Notes under the pieces: generated by a model
Database searches by the model: none
Seen by the model: only the letters and a program-made list of their open reading frames with translations
What the model was told of the DNA's origin: nothing
Shown: piece after piece, positions 10,501-16,498 of the stretch
Numbering within the stretch: the first letter of the stretch is position 1
Layout: every line of letters begins with the position of its first letter
NCBI GenBank assembly: GCA_009780245.1
Contig: WRAJ01000012.1
Location: 1 to 52,930 of the forward strand
Length of the DNA stretch: 52,930 nucleotides
Source: Turicibacter sp.
GTDB taxonomy: Bacteria; Bacillota_I; Bacilli_A; MOL361; Turicibacteraceae
Reading direction: 5' to 3'
Program-made: the position numbers and the translations under genes

Positions 10501-12001
10501 AACTGGAACGTTTAACGGACACTGGTCATGGGTTTTATTAGGTCAAAACATTCCGACTTATAACAATGAAACGGTGTGGGAGTGGATTGCTCGTCAGACA
10601 TTACCAGCAGAAGAAGCAGTCGTTGTAGGTGAGTTTGACTTACACGCACACGTTTACGATGCAGGTGAAGCCATTAACCGCGTGATCCTTACGTTAGAAG
10701 AAGGTGCGTGGGACCTTGAGTCATTAACACCAGAAATGTTCGACATCTTAGCGACGCACTCACTGTCTTATGACTTACCAGAAGGCTCGATGGCATTCGG
10801 TCAAGTTGAAGATGCAGAGCGTGTGATCACTGGGTTCGAAGTGGATGGTGCTACGTTATACATTGACTTAGCAGTTAACCAAGAGTCGTTTGGTGCAGGT
10901 GAAGGAACACTCGCTTGGACAATGGCGCCTGGTGCAAGTCGAAACCTAGTATTAGATTTAGACTATGCAATTACTGTTACAGCTGATATTCCGTTAGCAG
11001 AAGGAACGCTAGAATCAGGTGTTGTATTTACTCAGACTGATGTGATCATCAGACCTGAAGTGGGTCAGTTTGGCTTTAACACTTATGCAGGATTGAACTA
11101 TCGTTACTTCGTACCAGCTGATTCTACAAACCAGCCGTTAATTGTTTGGTTACACGGTGGTGGAGAAGGTGGCATCGTTGGTCTAAGCCAGAACAACATG
11201 TCACAGTTACTAGCTAACCGTGGTGCGTTAGGCTTTATGACGGATGAAGCACAAGACATCTTCGGTGGTGCGTACGTCTTAGCACCTCAAGCTCAGTCTT
11301 CGTGGGGCGTTGATGTGGACATTACGATTGAAGCAGTGATGGATTTAATCGTTGAGTTCGCAGCAAACAACAACGTTGACATGAACCGTATCTACTTATC
11401 TGGACCATCAGCAGGTGGCGCGATGACGTTAAGAACAGCGATTGCACATCCTGACTTCTTTGCAGCACTTGTGCCAGTGTGTCCAGCAGGTGTGACGGTT
11501 GAGAACATGCCAGATGCGCAGTTGTTAGCCATTGCTCATGTTCCAATGTGGCTCATTCATTCGTACGACTGTGAAAGAGATACGCCAATCTCAATTAGAA
11601 TTAATGAATTATTAACTGATTCAATTCGCACAGGATTCGAAACGGTAACGGTTGACGGCATGACGTTCAACGGACATTGGTCATGGATCTTCTTAGCTCG
11701 CAACATTCCGACTTACAACAGTGAGACGGTATGGGAGTGGATGGCTAGACAAACACTAGCTGTGGAGATTGAAGTTCCAACGCAGCCTACTGAGCCGGAT
11801 TGTCCAGATCCAGATTGCCCAGAGGTTGAGTGTCCAACGGATCCATCGACGCCAGCACCAACAGTACCGTCTATGCCAAGCAGACCAACGTTGCCAGATA
11901 CAGGAGCAGTTGTCGCTGGATTAGGTGTTGGAGGCGCATTGCTTCTAGGTGGTGCGATTGCGGCAGCGATGAAAAAGAAGAGCGACGATAAAAACGTCTA
12001 A
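4547..12001 (+). CDS. Giant wall-anchored protein with six tandem EstA-like esterase units
   Basis: 2484 residues. Residues 1-33 are a signal peptide; about 38-120 is a very acidic linker. Six repeats then begin with a (V/I/L)FD-type start at residues 122, 504, 887, 1256, 1637 and 2030, each 370-393 long. In each, an Ig-like beta domain of about 140 residues (GEAVxRIxxTLEEGAWD, then xLDLDYxI) precedes an alpha/beta hydrolase: YRYF, WLHGxGEGG, EAQxIFGGxHVLAPQA, GxSAG, PMWxI, GHWxW. This order resembles Thermotoga EstA and PHB-depolymerase-like esterases. Nucleophile serines: 380, 764, 1131, 1503, 1903, 2288; all six units keep Ser and the late His. A Pro/Cys-rich stalk, LPDTG, a hydrophobic stretch and a basic tail end the protein: a sortase signal. 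AAGGAG precedes the ATG. Substrate unknown; acylated plant polysaccharide is a reasonable guess. Confidence 0.9.
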   Translation: MSERIKKMEKVLISFLVCVLVLGSLPIAPTAAQPMTEDVEAYADVDWGSYEDIESDLVDLGDLGDIDDDEGYGDLEDADLEEEYTAYEDESPELDVPAEEPEVELDVEEPEEIELEAGQLAFDLHANVFDRGEAVDGILITLDSGTWNLAALTADTFDIYAMHVLPYDVLGFGQTDEPVARTVTGFDVSADGRTLHIHLEVDIAAFPAGQPTISWAPTVEGGRGLLMDLDYTVVLPEDVALAGDDVLLAETEFVQTSTVIRPEADLFGASSHGGMNYRYFRPSVDGDRPLVVYFHGIGDGGSAINQNNSTTILGTRGATSLVSAEAQSIFGGAHVLVPQAPNNWMGGNTVGHVATATSMINAYVANNNVDASRIYIVGPSAGGYMVLRMALANPDMFAAVVPLCPVLFGASVTDEALAGVTTPMWVINSLTCEAHAPMAARVAEHVPGVIHTPFTNIYIPELGGELSGHYAWVLFGRNMPVYNGQSVWSWMAQQALAPAAALTFDLHATVYDAGEAVDRISLTLEEGAWDLDELDLESFEILATHTSPHELPAGSMGFGQATDAERIVTGFEVSEDGSTLYIDLAVNQAAFGAGEGTLSWTTGAISRNLIMDLDYVIELLEPIALADGTVLDVETVFTQSENIFRAEVDLFGANVHNGMPYRYFTPDADGDLPLMIWFHGIGEGGSVLGADNYVQLLGNRGGTAFVSDEAQEIFGGLHVIAPQAPNDWMGANTAGHIETFMSLLHEYIANNNVDTSRIYVTGGSAGGFMTLHTVIANPGFFAAAFPVCPVISAQDTPREMLEALRIPMWVINAEACEAHAPMSLRVRDEVPGAIHTPFETVTVDGMTFNGHWSWILMARNIPTYNGETVWEWAARQSLPLAEPDYLFDIHAHVFDAGEAVHRISITLEDGAWDVDALSADAFEIYATHFLPADTNQTAVLREITGFEVDGSTLYIDLAVNQAAFGPGEGTLRFLMPGFRNVVLNLDYEINLLADITLVDGIIEAGSIFGQSADVIRAEVDLFNTSTHNGINYRYFTPDATGDRPLIIWLHGMGEGGMPGNQNNITQLLGNRGGTAFVTDEAQEIFGGIHVLAPQSQSMWSAGQVNDLMSVITHYVETHHVDTSRIYITGGSAGAYMSLRMVIANPNFFAAIIPVCPAMMNATNMPDEQLLSIAHVPMWVVHSYACTSDTPNALRLDALLEDSIRTGFETVTVDGMTFNGHWSWILMARNIPEHNGLSIWEWIAEQSLPIVEPDYIFDVHAHVFDAGEAVHRISITLEEGAWDVDALDLETFEIYATHFLPTDATRTAARREVIGFEVDGLTLYIDLAVNQESFGPGEGTLRFLFPGFRNIVLDLDYEINLLEDIDLGDDLVMAAGSIFGQSTDVIRAEVDQFGEASYGGINYRYFAPEVPGNPDRPLVIWLHGMGEGGLPTNQNNIVQLLGNRGGTAFVTEEAQTIFGGAHVIAPQAPSGWGPAQVQPLMDLILDYAANHNVDMNRISIYGASAGGGQVMRMLIQFPDFFAAAVPICPAINPVAFPDEAILSLAHIPMWLINAENDTTTPPATTSSRIHALLPHSIYTLYPNVIVDGMEFNGHWNWIYVARNMPRHTDGVSAWDQTDGETIWEWTARQTLADEVGAFDMIANVYDGGEAVDRVSLTLAEGAWDVSALTPEMFDVRATHTLSYDLPAGAMGFGQVHNQARIINAFEVSEDGSTLHIDLVVLDLTGPLVGFLPGANTLSWVQGGGVGRNLVMDLDYTIRLNADIPLVDGSLDGQRSDFVQNELIRPEFDLFEAGHYAGLNYQYFVPENSNARDEGRPLFVWFHGAGEGGTAISQNNMTQLLANRSATAFVTDEAQEIFGGAYVLAPQATSGWGGDAIIDDAMALIENFAANHNVDMNRIYISGGSAGGSMTIRTVIANPDFFAAMIPVCPVISVAGTPDHELLSIAHVPMWLIYSHACEAHAPISQRIHSLLPDIVYTPFETVYVPGTGTFNGHWSWVLLGQNIPTYNNETVWEWIARQTLPAEEAVVVGEFDLHAHVYDAGEAINRVILTLEEGAWDLESLTPEMFDILATHSLSYDLPEGSMAFGQVEDAERVITGFEVDGATLYIDLAVNQESFGAGEGTLAWTMAPGASRNLVLDLDYAITVTADIPLAEGTLESGVVFTQTDVIIRPEVGQFGFNTYAGLNYRYFVPADSTNQPLIVWLHGGGEGGIVGLSQNNMSQLLANRGALGFMTDEAQDIFGGAYVLAPQAQSSWGVDVDITIEAVMDLIVEFAANNNVDMNRIYLSGPSAGGAMTLRTAIAHPDFFAALVPVCPAGVTVENMPDAQLLAIAHVPMWLIHSYDCERDTPISIRINELLTDSIRTGFETVTVDGMTFNGHWSWIFLARNIPTYNSETVWEWMARQTLAVEIEVPTQPTEPDCPDPDCPEVECPTDPSTPAPTVPSMPSRPTLPDTGAVVAGLGVGGALLLGGAIAAAMKKKSDDKNV

Positions 12002-12082
12002 AGCGATGTTTATCGATGACACACAGTGAAATTAAATCTTGTATTAAAATTCGACAAAATGATTTAATTTTACAAACTTGGA

Positions 12083-12126
12083 AATACTAAACAAGACGTG
12101 CAAATTGGTCTTGTTTAGTATTTTTA
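12083..12126 (+). terminator. Strong terminator after the giant gene
   Basis: A perfect 15-bp stem, AATACTAAACAAGAC (12083-12097) with its complement at 12108-12122, a ten-base loop, then T-rich sequence. Confidence 0.88.
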
Positions 12127-12171
12127 TTTCGTATTTTTTGTATTTCTAACCCTTCAAGAGGAAGTGATTTT

Positions 12172-12924
12172 GTGAAATTAAGTAAAAAAACAATCATCAT
12201 GGGATTTGCAGCTTTAGCGATCCTATTTTGTGCCGCTATTCGTGTACAGGCGGTTGAAAAAGAAGAAAAGTTTTTTGGTTTTATTAAAGGGGATGATAAG
12301 CAGTGTAAAAAGGAAAAAATTGCTTATTTGACGTTCGATGATGGGCCGTCGATTTACACGGAAGAGTTGTTGGATGTGTTGAACGAGTATGGCATATCAG
12401 GTATATTTTTTGTATTGGGTGCGCAGTTTGATTACATTCCGAATGCGGATGAGATTTTAAACCGGATGGTAGATGAGGGGCATCACATTGCGTTACATAC
12501 GATGACGCACGATAAAAATACGTTGTATTGGTCACAGAATGCGTCAGCTAATTTTGTTGCAGAGATGCTTGAGCTGCGAGACGAGGTGGCAACAAGAACG
12601 GGACAGGTGACGAATTTGTGTCGCGCACCGTATGGAAAAAAAGGTCATTTTAACGCGACGCATTACCGTGCGGTTGAGGATGCAGGGCTTCATTGCATTG
12701 ATTGGCACGTGGATTCGAAGGATTGGGCAAAGAAAAATGCGGATGAGATTTATTCGGAGGTTGTGTGCGAGCTGAAACGCTTTGAGGATGCGGATGAGAT
12801 TGTGTTGTTGTTCCATGAATATGAGCGAACGGTGGAGGCGCTGCCGCGGGTGATTGAGCATCTGCTTGATTTGGGTTACACATTTAAGCCTTATGCCCCA
12901 GGGAAAGTGTTTGAGGGGATTTAA
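12172..12924 (+). CDS. Polysaccharide deacetylase, NodB/CE4 family
   Basis: A 250-residue exported or membrane-tethered CE4 deacetylase, a metal-dependent enzyme that removes N- or O-acetyl groups from glycans, usually peptidoglycan or chitin oligomers, sometimes xylan. Residues 1-28 form a signal peptide or anchor. The five NodB motifs are visible: TFDDGPS (catalytic and metal Asp), HHIALHTMTHD (metal His pair), RAPYGKKG, IDWHVDSKDW, and VLLFHEYERT (last His). The start is GTG at 12172, with AAGAGGAAGTGA upstream. It lies directly after the terminator of the giant gene and is transcribed alone. The motifs are complete, so it is probably active; the substrate is not determined. Confidence 0.9.
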   Translation: MKLSKKTIIMGFAALAILFCAAIRVQAVEKEEKFFGFIKGDDKQCKKEKIAYLTFDDGPSIYTEELLDVLNEYGISGIFFVLGAQFDYIPNADEILNRMVDEGHHIALHTMTHDKNTLYWSQNASANFVAEMLELRDEVATRTGQVTNLCRAPYGKKGHFNATHYRAVEDAGLHCIDWHVDSKDWAKKNADEIYSEVVCELKRFEDADEIVLLFHEYERTVEALPRVIEHLLDLGYTFKPYAPGKVFEGI

Positions 12925-12991
12925 GGGGAAGTGAATCGGGCGTACTTTGTCTGTAAAAGATGAGATCGGGGGCACCCTTGTTTCTGCGATG

Positions 12992-13044
12992 AGTGGATAA
13001 TACAGGTATTTGAATGAAAAGCATAAAAAACCTGTATTCTCACT
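12992..13044. other. Isolated intergenic dyad
   Basis: AATACAGGT (12999-13007) and ACCTGTATT (13030-13038) flank a 22-base loop, extended by AGTG/CACT outside. No T-run follows, so it is a poor terminator. Its arm and loop sizes resemble the other dyads of this window. Confidence 0.45.
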
Positions 13045-13073
13045 AAGCCCACATTATTCAAAAAAGGATTCCC

Positions 13074-13102
13074 TTGAATGTTCACCAGATTTCCGATATA
13101 AT
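13074..13102 (+). promoter_or_regulatory. Promoter of the HD-domain gene
   Basis: TTGAAT (13074-13079) and TATAAT (13097-13102), 17-nt spacer, about 30 nt before the start codon. Confidence 0.7.
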
Positions 13103-13131
13103 GAGAGTAATATCGATTGGAGGTCACAGCC

Positions 13132-14424
13132 ATGCAAGCATTAGCTGACGAAAAAGTATTCAAATGCCCCATCCACAGTTTCATCAGAGTCACAGACAAG
13201 CTTATCTGGGAACTCATCGAAGCACCAGAATTTCAACGCCTCCGTCGCATCAAGCAGCTTGGCGGCACTCACATCGTCTACCCAACGGCTGAGCATAGCC
13301 GTTTTTCGCATTCACTAGGTGTCTATTTCATTGCCCGCCGCATGATCGATGTGCTCAACAAACAAGGCACTAGGTTCACAGATTCCGAACGCATGCTGAT
13401 TCTCTGCGCAGCATTGCTTCACGACCTCGGCCACGGCCCGTTCTCCCACTCGTTCGAAACGGTTCTCAACATTGATCACGAGGATTTCACGCGCAGAATC
13501 TTGCTTGAGCACACACAGATTAACCATCTCCTCGAGGGTTACCAAACAGGCTTTTCCCAAGAAGTCAGTGATGTCATTGCTAAAAAACACCCCAATCGGT
13601 TAATCGTCAGCCTCATCTCTTCGGAAATCGACGCTGATCGTCTTGACTATCTCCTCAGAGATTCATATTTCACAGGCACCCCATACGGCGAAATCGATCT
13701 CGAGCGTATCCTGCGAACCATGCGCGTCGTAAACGGAAAAATCGCCTTCAAACACTCGGGCATGCACGCCATCGAAGACTACCTCTTTAGCCGCTACCAA
13801 ATGTACTGGCAAGTCTACTTACACGATTGTTCCTTGAGCTTCAATTTCCTCATCCAATCCCTCCTGACACGTGTCAAAAAACTGTTGACAGACGGCTACG
13901 CATTCAACTGCGACATGCGACTCTTCCACGAACTATTCGCCACCACAGACATCAACATTAATACCTATCTGCGCTTCGACGATGGCGTTATCACAACGTT
14001 CGCTGGCTTCTTTTTAGAAGAATCTGATGCAACCCTCCGTGACCTGGCCAGCAAATTCTTAAACAGAGGCCTTTTAAAAGAGTTCGACTACGAGCCCCAG
14101 GAAAACAGTCCCCAGCTATACGAGCAACTCGCATCTGCCATGGAAATGGCCAACATCGACACAGTGAGCTATTTATTTAATTTTAATCACGAACAATCGA
14201 CCTATGACCACTACGGCCTTGACTGTGAAAGCATCGACATTCTAACAGCTGACGGCATTTCCCGGGAAATATCGACAGTGTCCAACATTATCCAAGGCAT
14301 CGTCAACGCGCCGAAAAAGAAGAGCACCATCTTCCTCGCGCTCGATCATGTCAAAGCAAGTGCTAATAAAGAACAACTCGAAAAAGCCCTCGAAGCATTA
14401 ATAGGGAGGTCTGTCCATGTATAA
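13132..14424 (+). CDS. HD-superfamily phosphohydrolase (YwfO/dGTPase-like)
   Basis: A 430-residue cytoplasmic HD-domain protein of the kind annotated as dGTPase-like metal-dependent phosphohydrolase. The N terminus has QRLRRIKQLGGTHIVYPTAEHSRFSHSLGV, as in the dNTPase group, and the central metal-binding pair is His97-Asp98 in LLHDLGHGPFSHSFE. A later Asp in SSEIDADRLDYLLRDS completes the HD metal site. The ATG at 13132 has GGAGGT eight bases upstream; an upstream TTG in frame is less likely. Codon use here is richer in C-ending codons than in the flanking adhE genes. Its stop overlaps rnmV by eight bases, so the two are coupled. Confidence 0.92.
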   Translation: MQALADEKVFKCPIHSFIRVTDKLIWELIEAPEFQRLRRIKQLGGTHIVYPTAEHSRFSHSLGVYFIARRMIDVLNKQGTRFTDSERMLILCAALLHDLGHGPFSHSFETVLNIDHEDFTRRILLEHTQINHLLEGYQTGFSQEVSDVIAKKHPNRLIVSLISSEIDADRLDYLLRDSYFTGTPYGEIDLERILRTMRVVNGKIAFKHSGMHAIEDYLFSRYQMYWQVYLHDCSLSFNFLIQSLLTRVKKLLTDGYAFNCDMRLFHELFATTDININTYLRFDDGVITTFAGFFLEESDATLRDLASKFLNRGLLKEFDYEPQENSPQLYEQLASAMEMANIDTVSYLFNFNHEQSTYDHYGLDCESIDILTADGISREISTVSNIIQGIVNAPKKKSTIFLALDHVKASANKEQLEKALEALIGRSVHV

Positions 14425-14962
14425 AGAAGTCATTATCGTCGAAGGCCGTGACGATACACGTCGCTTAAAAGAAGTGTTCGGTGAGATCGAAACGTTTGAG
14501 ACCGGGGGATCCGCCTTGGATGAAACAAAGCTTGCGCAAATAGAGGCATTGCAAAAACATCGCGGCATTATTGTCTTCACCGATCCCGATTTTCCGGGAC
14601 AGAAGATTAGGCAGACGATTAGTAACATTGTCCCCGATGCCAAGCACGCCTACTTAGATAAAGCTAACGCAAAGCCAAAATCGGGAAAAGGGCTCGGCGT
14701 TGAACATGCAAATGCGGAAGTCATAAAAAAAGCCCTCAAACAGGCCATGACACCAGCGGCTGGTAATGAACAAAAGATTACGCAAGCCTTTTTAGTCCAA
14801 CTCGATTTAATTGGTCACGCCAAAAGTAAACAAAAACGTGAATGGTTAGCAAGCAGGTTAGGCATCGGATACGTGAATGGGAAGCAGTTGATGCACAGGT
14901 TAAATCTGTTTGGAATTAGCGAGGAGCAGGTGTTGGAAGTTTTTGAAAAAAGCGAAAATTAG
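14417..14962 (+). CDS. rnmV: Ribonuclease M5
   Basis: A 181-residue Toprim-domain endonuclease that performs the last maturation cuts of 5S rRNA precursor in Bacillota. Toprim motifs: the N-terminal glutamate in VIIVEGRDDTRRLKE and the DxD pair in VFTDPDFPGQKIR. The family block GKGLGVEHANAEVIKKAL follows. Length is typical. The start has GGGAGGT eight bases upstream. Its usual neighbour ksgA follows 340 bp later, as in many Bacillota; here a small ORF sits between them and the two are therefore probably not one transcript. Confidence 0.95.
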   Translation: MYKEVIIVEGRDDTRRLKEVFGEIETFETGGSALDETKLAQIEALQKHRGIIVFTDPDFPGQKIRQTISNIVPDAKHAYLDKANAKPKSGKGLGVEHANAEVIKKALKQAMTPAAGNEQKITQAFLVQLDLIGHAKSKQKREWLASRLGIGYVNGKQLMHRLNLFGISEEQVLEVFEKSEN

Positions 14963-14995
14963 CTAAACTTTGCTATAGTAAATGCGATAGTTTTG

Positions 14996-15004
14996 TGATA
15001 TACT
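14996..15004 (+). promoter_or_regulatory. Extended -10 promoter for the small ORF
   Basis: TG-A-TATACT is an extended -10 element; no clear -35 box is present. Just downstream GCCCA/TGGGC (15012-15024) would form a small hairpin at the 5' end of the transcript. Confidence 0.4.
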
Positions 15005-15051
15005 TATTTCAGCCCATTTTGGGCAACGTCACGCGATAAGGGGGTGTCGTT

Positions 15052-15180
15052 ATGGATTACTTGCTTTTCGCATTTGGCTGTAAGTTTGTAACTGAGCTGA
15101 TTTTCAAGTCAGCTAAGCTTGCTCACAAGCATTTGAAGGCAAAGAAAAAGTCTAGTGCACCAACACTAGACAACAAGTAA
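15052..15180 (+). CDS. Small hydrophobic-basic protein of 42 residues
   Basis: I do not recognise this protein. The ATG is preceded by AAGGGGGTG at a good distance. The product starts with a short hydrophobic stretch (MDYLLFAFGCKFVTELIF) and ends in a Lys/His-rich tail (KSAKLAHKHLKAKKKSS), like small membrane-active peptides including some type I toxins and holin-like peptides. It has its own candidate promoter (14996) and a 10-bp hairpin after it, so the unit would be an mRNA of about 200 nt between rnmV and ksgA. An antisense RNA is not evident. The coding call rests on the ribosome binding site and on the flanking signals. Confidence 0.45.
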   Translation: MDYLLFAFGCKFVTELIFKSAKLAHKHLKAKKKSSAPTLDNK

Positions 15181-15192
15181 TACCATACCAAC

Positions 15193-15216
15193 GAGTAAGA
15201 TCGCTAGATCTTGCTC
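15193..15216 (+). terminator. Hairpin after the small ORF
   Basis: GAGTAAGATC and GATCTTGCTC form ten base pairs (one G-U) around a GCTA loop. The following sequence is T-rich but interrupted, so termination is plausible, not certain. Confidence 0.5.
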
Positions 15217-15302
15217 AACCCTTATTACTTATTATTATAATATATGATATGCAAAAAGTCAATATGCTATTCATTTTGACTTTTATTTTGTGAGGCTATA
15301 AC

Positions 15303-16166
15303 ATGGATATATCAAATAAATCAAGAACCCGTGCCATTATCGAGAAACATGACTTCAGATTCAAGAAAAAGTTTGGGCAGAATTTTTTGACCGACGGTAA
15401 TATTTTAAAAAAGATCATCGATGCGGCCGGGTTGAACGCGCACACATCGGTGATTGAAATCGGGCCTGGAATTGGGGCGTTGACGGAGTATCTCGCGCGC
15501 CAAGTGAAAAAGGTGGTTGCGTATGAGATCGATACGACGTTGATCCCGATTTTAGAAGAGGTCATGTCGCCATATCCGAACGTGATGATCATCAACGAGG
15601 ACATTTTGAAGGCAGACGTCAGGGCGATGATAGCACAAGAAATGCCGGCTGACGACATCGCGGTGGTGGCCAATTTGCCGTATTACATCACCACGCCGAT
15701 TTTGATGGGGTTGATTGAGGCGCGACTACCAATAGACCGCTACGTGGTCATGATGCAGTTAGAAGTCGCCCGTCGCTTATCAGCTAGTCCAGGAACGAAG
15801 GACTATAATGCGCTGTCGATTGCGGTGCAGTATTATTGCGATGTGGAGATTGCGATTAACGTGCCACGCGACGTCTTTATTCCCCCACCAAATGTGGATT
15901 CTGCGGTGGTAGTACTGAAGCGAAAAGCGCAGCCTCCAGTGGTTGTTAAAGACGAGATCTTCTTTATGGAATTGGTTCACGCGTGTTTTAAACAAAGGCG
16001 CAAGACGTTATTGAACAACCTGTCAAGCTATTTTGAAGGGTTATCGAAGGAAGAAATCACACAGACATTAGCCCTTATTAACATTGAGCCAAGCGTGCGA
16101 GCGGAGGCTTTGGCGCTTGAAGCGTTCGGCAAAATTTCTGATGTTTTTCATGAAAAGCGCTGCTAA
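15303..16166 (+). CDS. ksgA: 16S rRNA dimethyladenosine transferase
   Basis: A 287-residue SAM-dependent methyltransferase that dimethylates two adjacent adenosines near the 3' end of 16S rRNA during 30S assembly. Visible motifs: KKFGQNFLTDGNILKKI at the N terminus, the SAM-binding loop in VIEIGPGIGALTEYLA (motif I), the acidic YEID in motif II, and the catalytic NLPYY in VVANLPYYITTPI. The C-terminal basic region with FKQRRKTLLNNL is also family-typical. The start has GTGAGG about eight bases upstream. The terminator hairpin overlaps the last codons and stop. Confidence 0.97.
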   Translation: MDISNKSRTRAIIEKHDFRFKKKFGQNFLTDGNILKKIIDAAGLNAHTSVIEIGPGIGALTEYLARQVKKVVAYEIDTTLIPILEEVMSPYPNVMIINEDILKADVRAMIAQEMPADDIAVVANLPYYITTPILMGLIEARLPIDRYVVMMQLEVARRLSASPGTKDYNALSIAVQYYCDVEIAINVPRDVFIPPPNVDSAVVVLKRKAQPPVVVKDEIFFMELVHACFKQRRKTLLNNLSSYFEGLSKEEITQTLALINIEPSVRAEALALEAFGKISDVFHEKRC

Positions 16167-16179
16167 TCAGCGCTTTTTT
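16153..16179 (+). terminator. Terminator overlapping the ksgA stop codon
   Basis: AAAGCGCTG (16154-16162), loop CTAAT, CAGCGCTTT, then T. The left arm lies inside the coding sequence and the stop codon is in the loop region. Confidence 0.85.
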
Positions 16180-16341
16180 CTTGTGACAAAATTAACTTAT
16201 TTTCATTTGCAAATTTTATTTCGAAAGATAATTGTTTTCATAAACAATTTAGAAAGCGCTAAACATTGTGCCATCACCGAAAGCTCGCGTGTTAAAAAAG
16301 CAGGTGATTTTTTTGTGATTTAAATAATTTATTTACATTTT

Positions 16342-16355
16342 TGGAATCGCTTGCA
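16342..16355 (+). promoter_or_regulatory. cre site overlapping the adhE1 -35 box
   Basis: TGGAATCGCTTGCA matches all fixed positions of TGNAANCGNWNNCW and overlaps the -35 element at 16351. CcpA bound here would be expected to repress or to compete with polymerase. A second, imperfect AGAAAGCGCT core lies at 16251-16260. Confidence 0.55.
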
Positions 16356-16379
16356 TTTGTGAAGCCCCTGTGGTACAAT
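16351..16379 (+). promoter_or_regulatory. Promoter of the first adhE
   Basis: TTGCAT (16351-16356) and TACAAT (16374-16379) with a 17-nt spacer that contains TTGTGAA, a Rex-type half-site. The stretch 16180-16341 upstream holds AT-rich DNA and no gene I can support. Confidence 0.7.
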
Positions 16380-16387
16380 ACTTTCAA

Positions 16388-16453
16388 GAGTTTCTTATGT
16401 CATGAATGCCTGTTCAGGACTGGCCAACTGAGAAGGCATCGTGACAGGAACTC
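16388..16453 (+). promoter_or_regulatory. Structured leader RNA of the first adhE
   Basis: Starting at about the predicted first transcribed base, GAGTTTC (16388-16394) pairs with GGAACTC (16447-16453), GTCA (16399-16402) with TGAC (16442-16445), and ATGCCT (16406-16411) with AGGCAT (16434-16439). Together they make one long interrupted hairpin of 66 nt. The ribosome binding site lies 30 nt further on and no T-run follows. I do not recognise a known riboswitch class. Confidence 0.5.
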
Positions 16454-16498
16454 AACAAATAAAAACGACAAGTGATAATCTTTGAGGAGGATGTAAGT

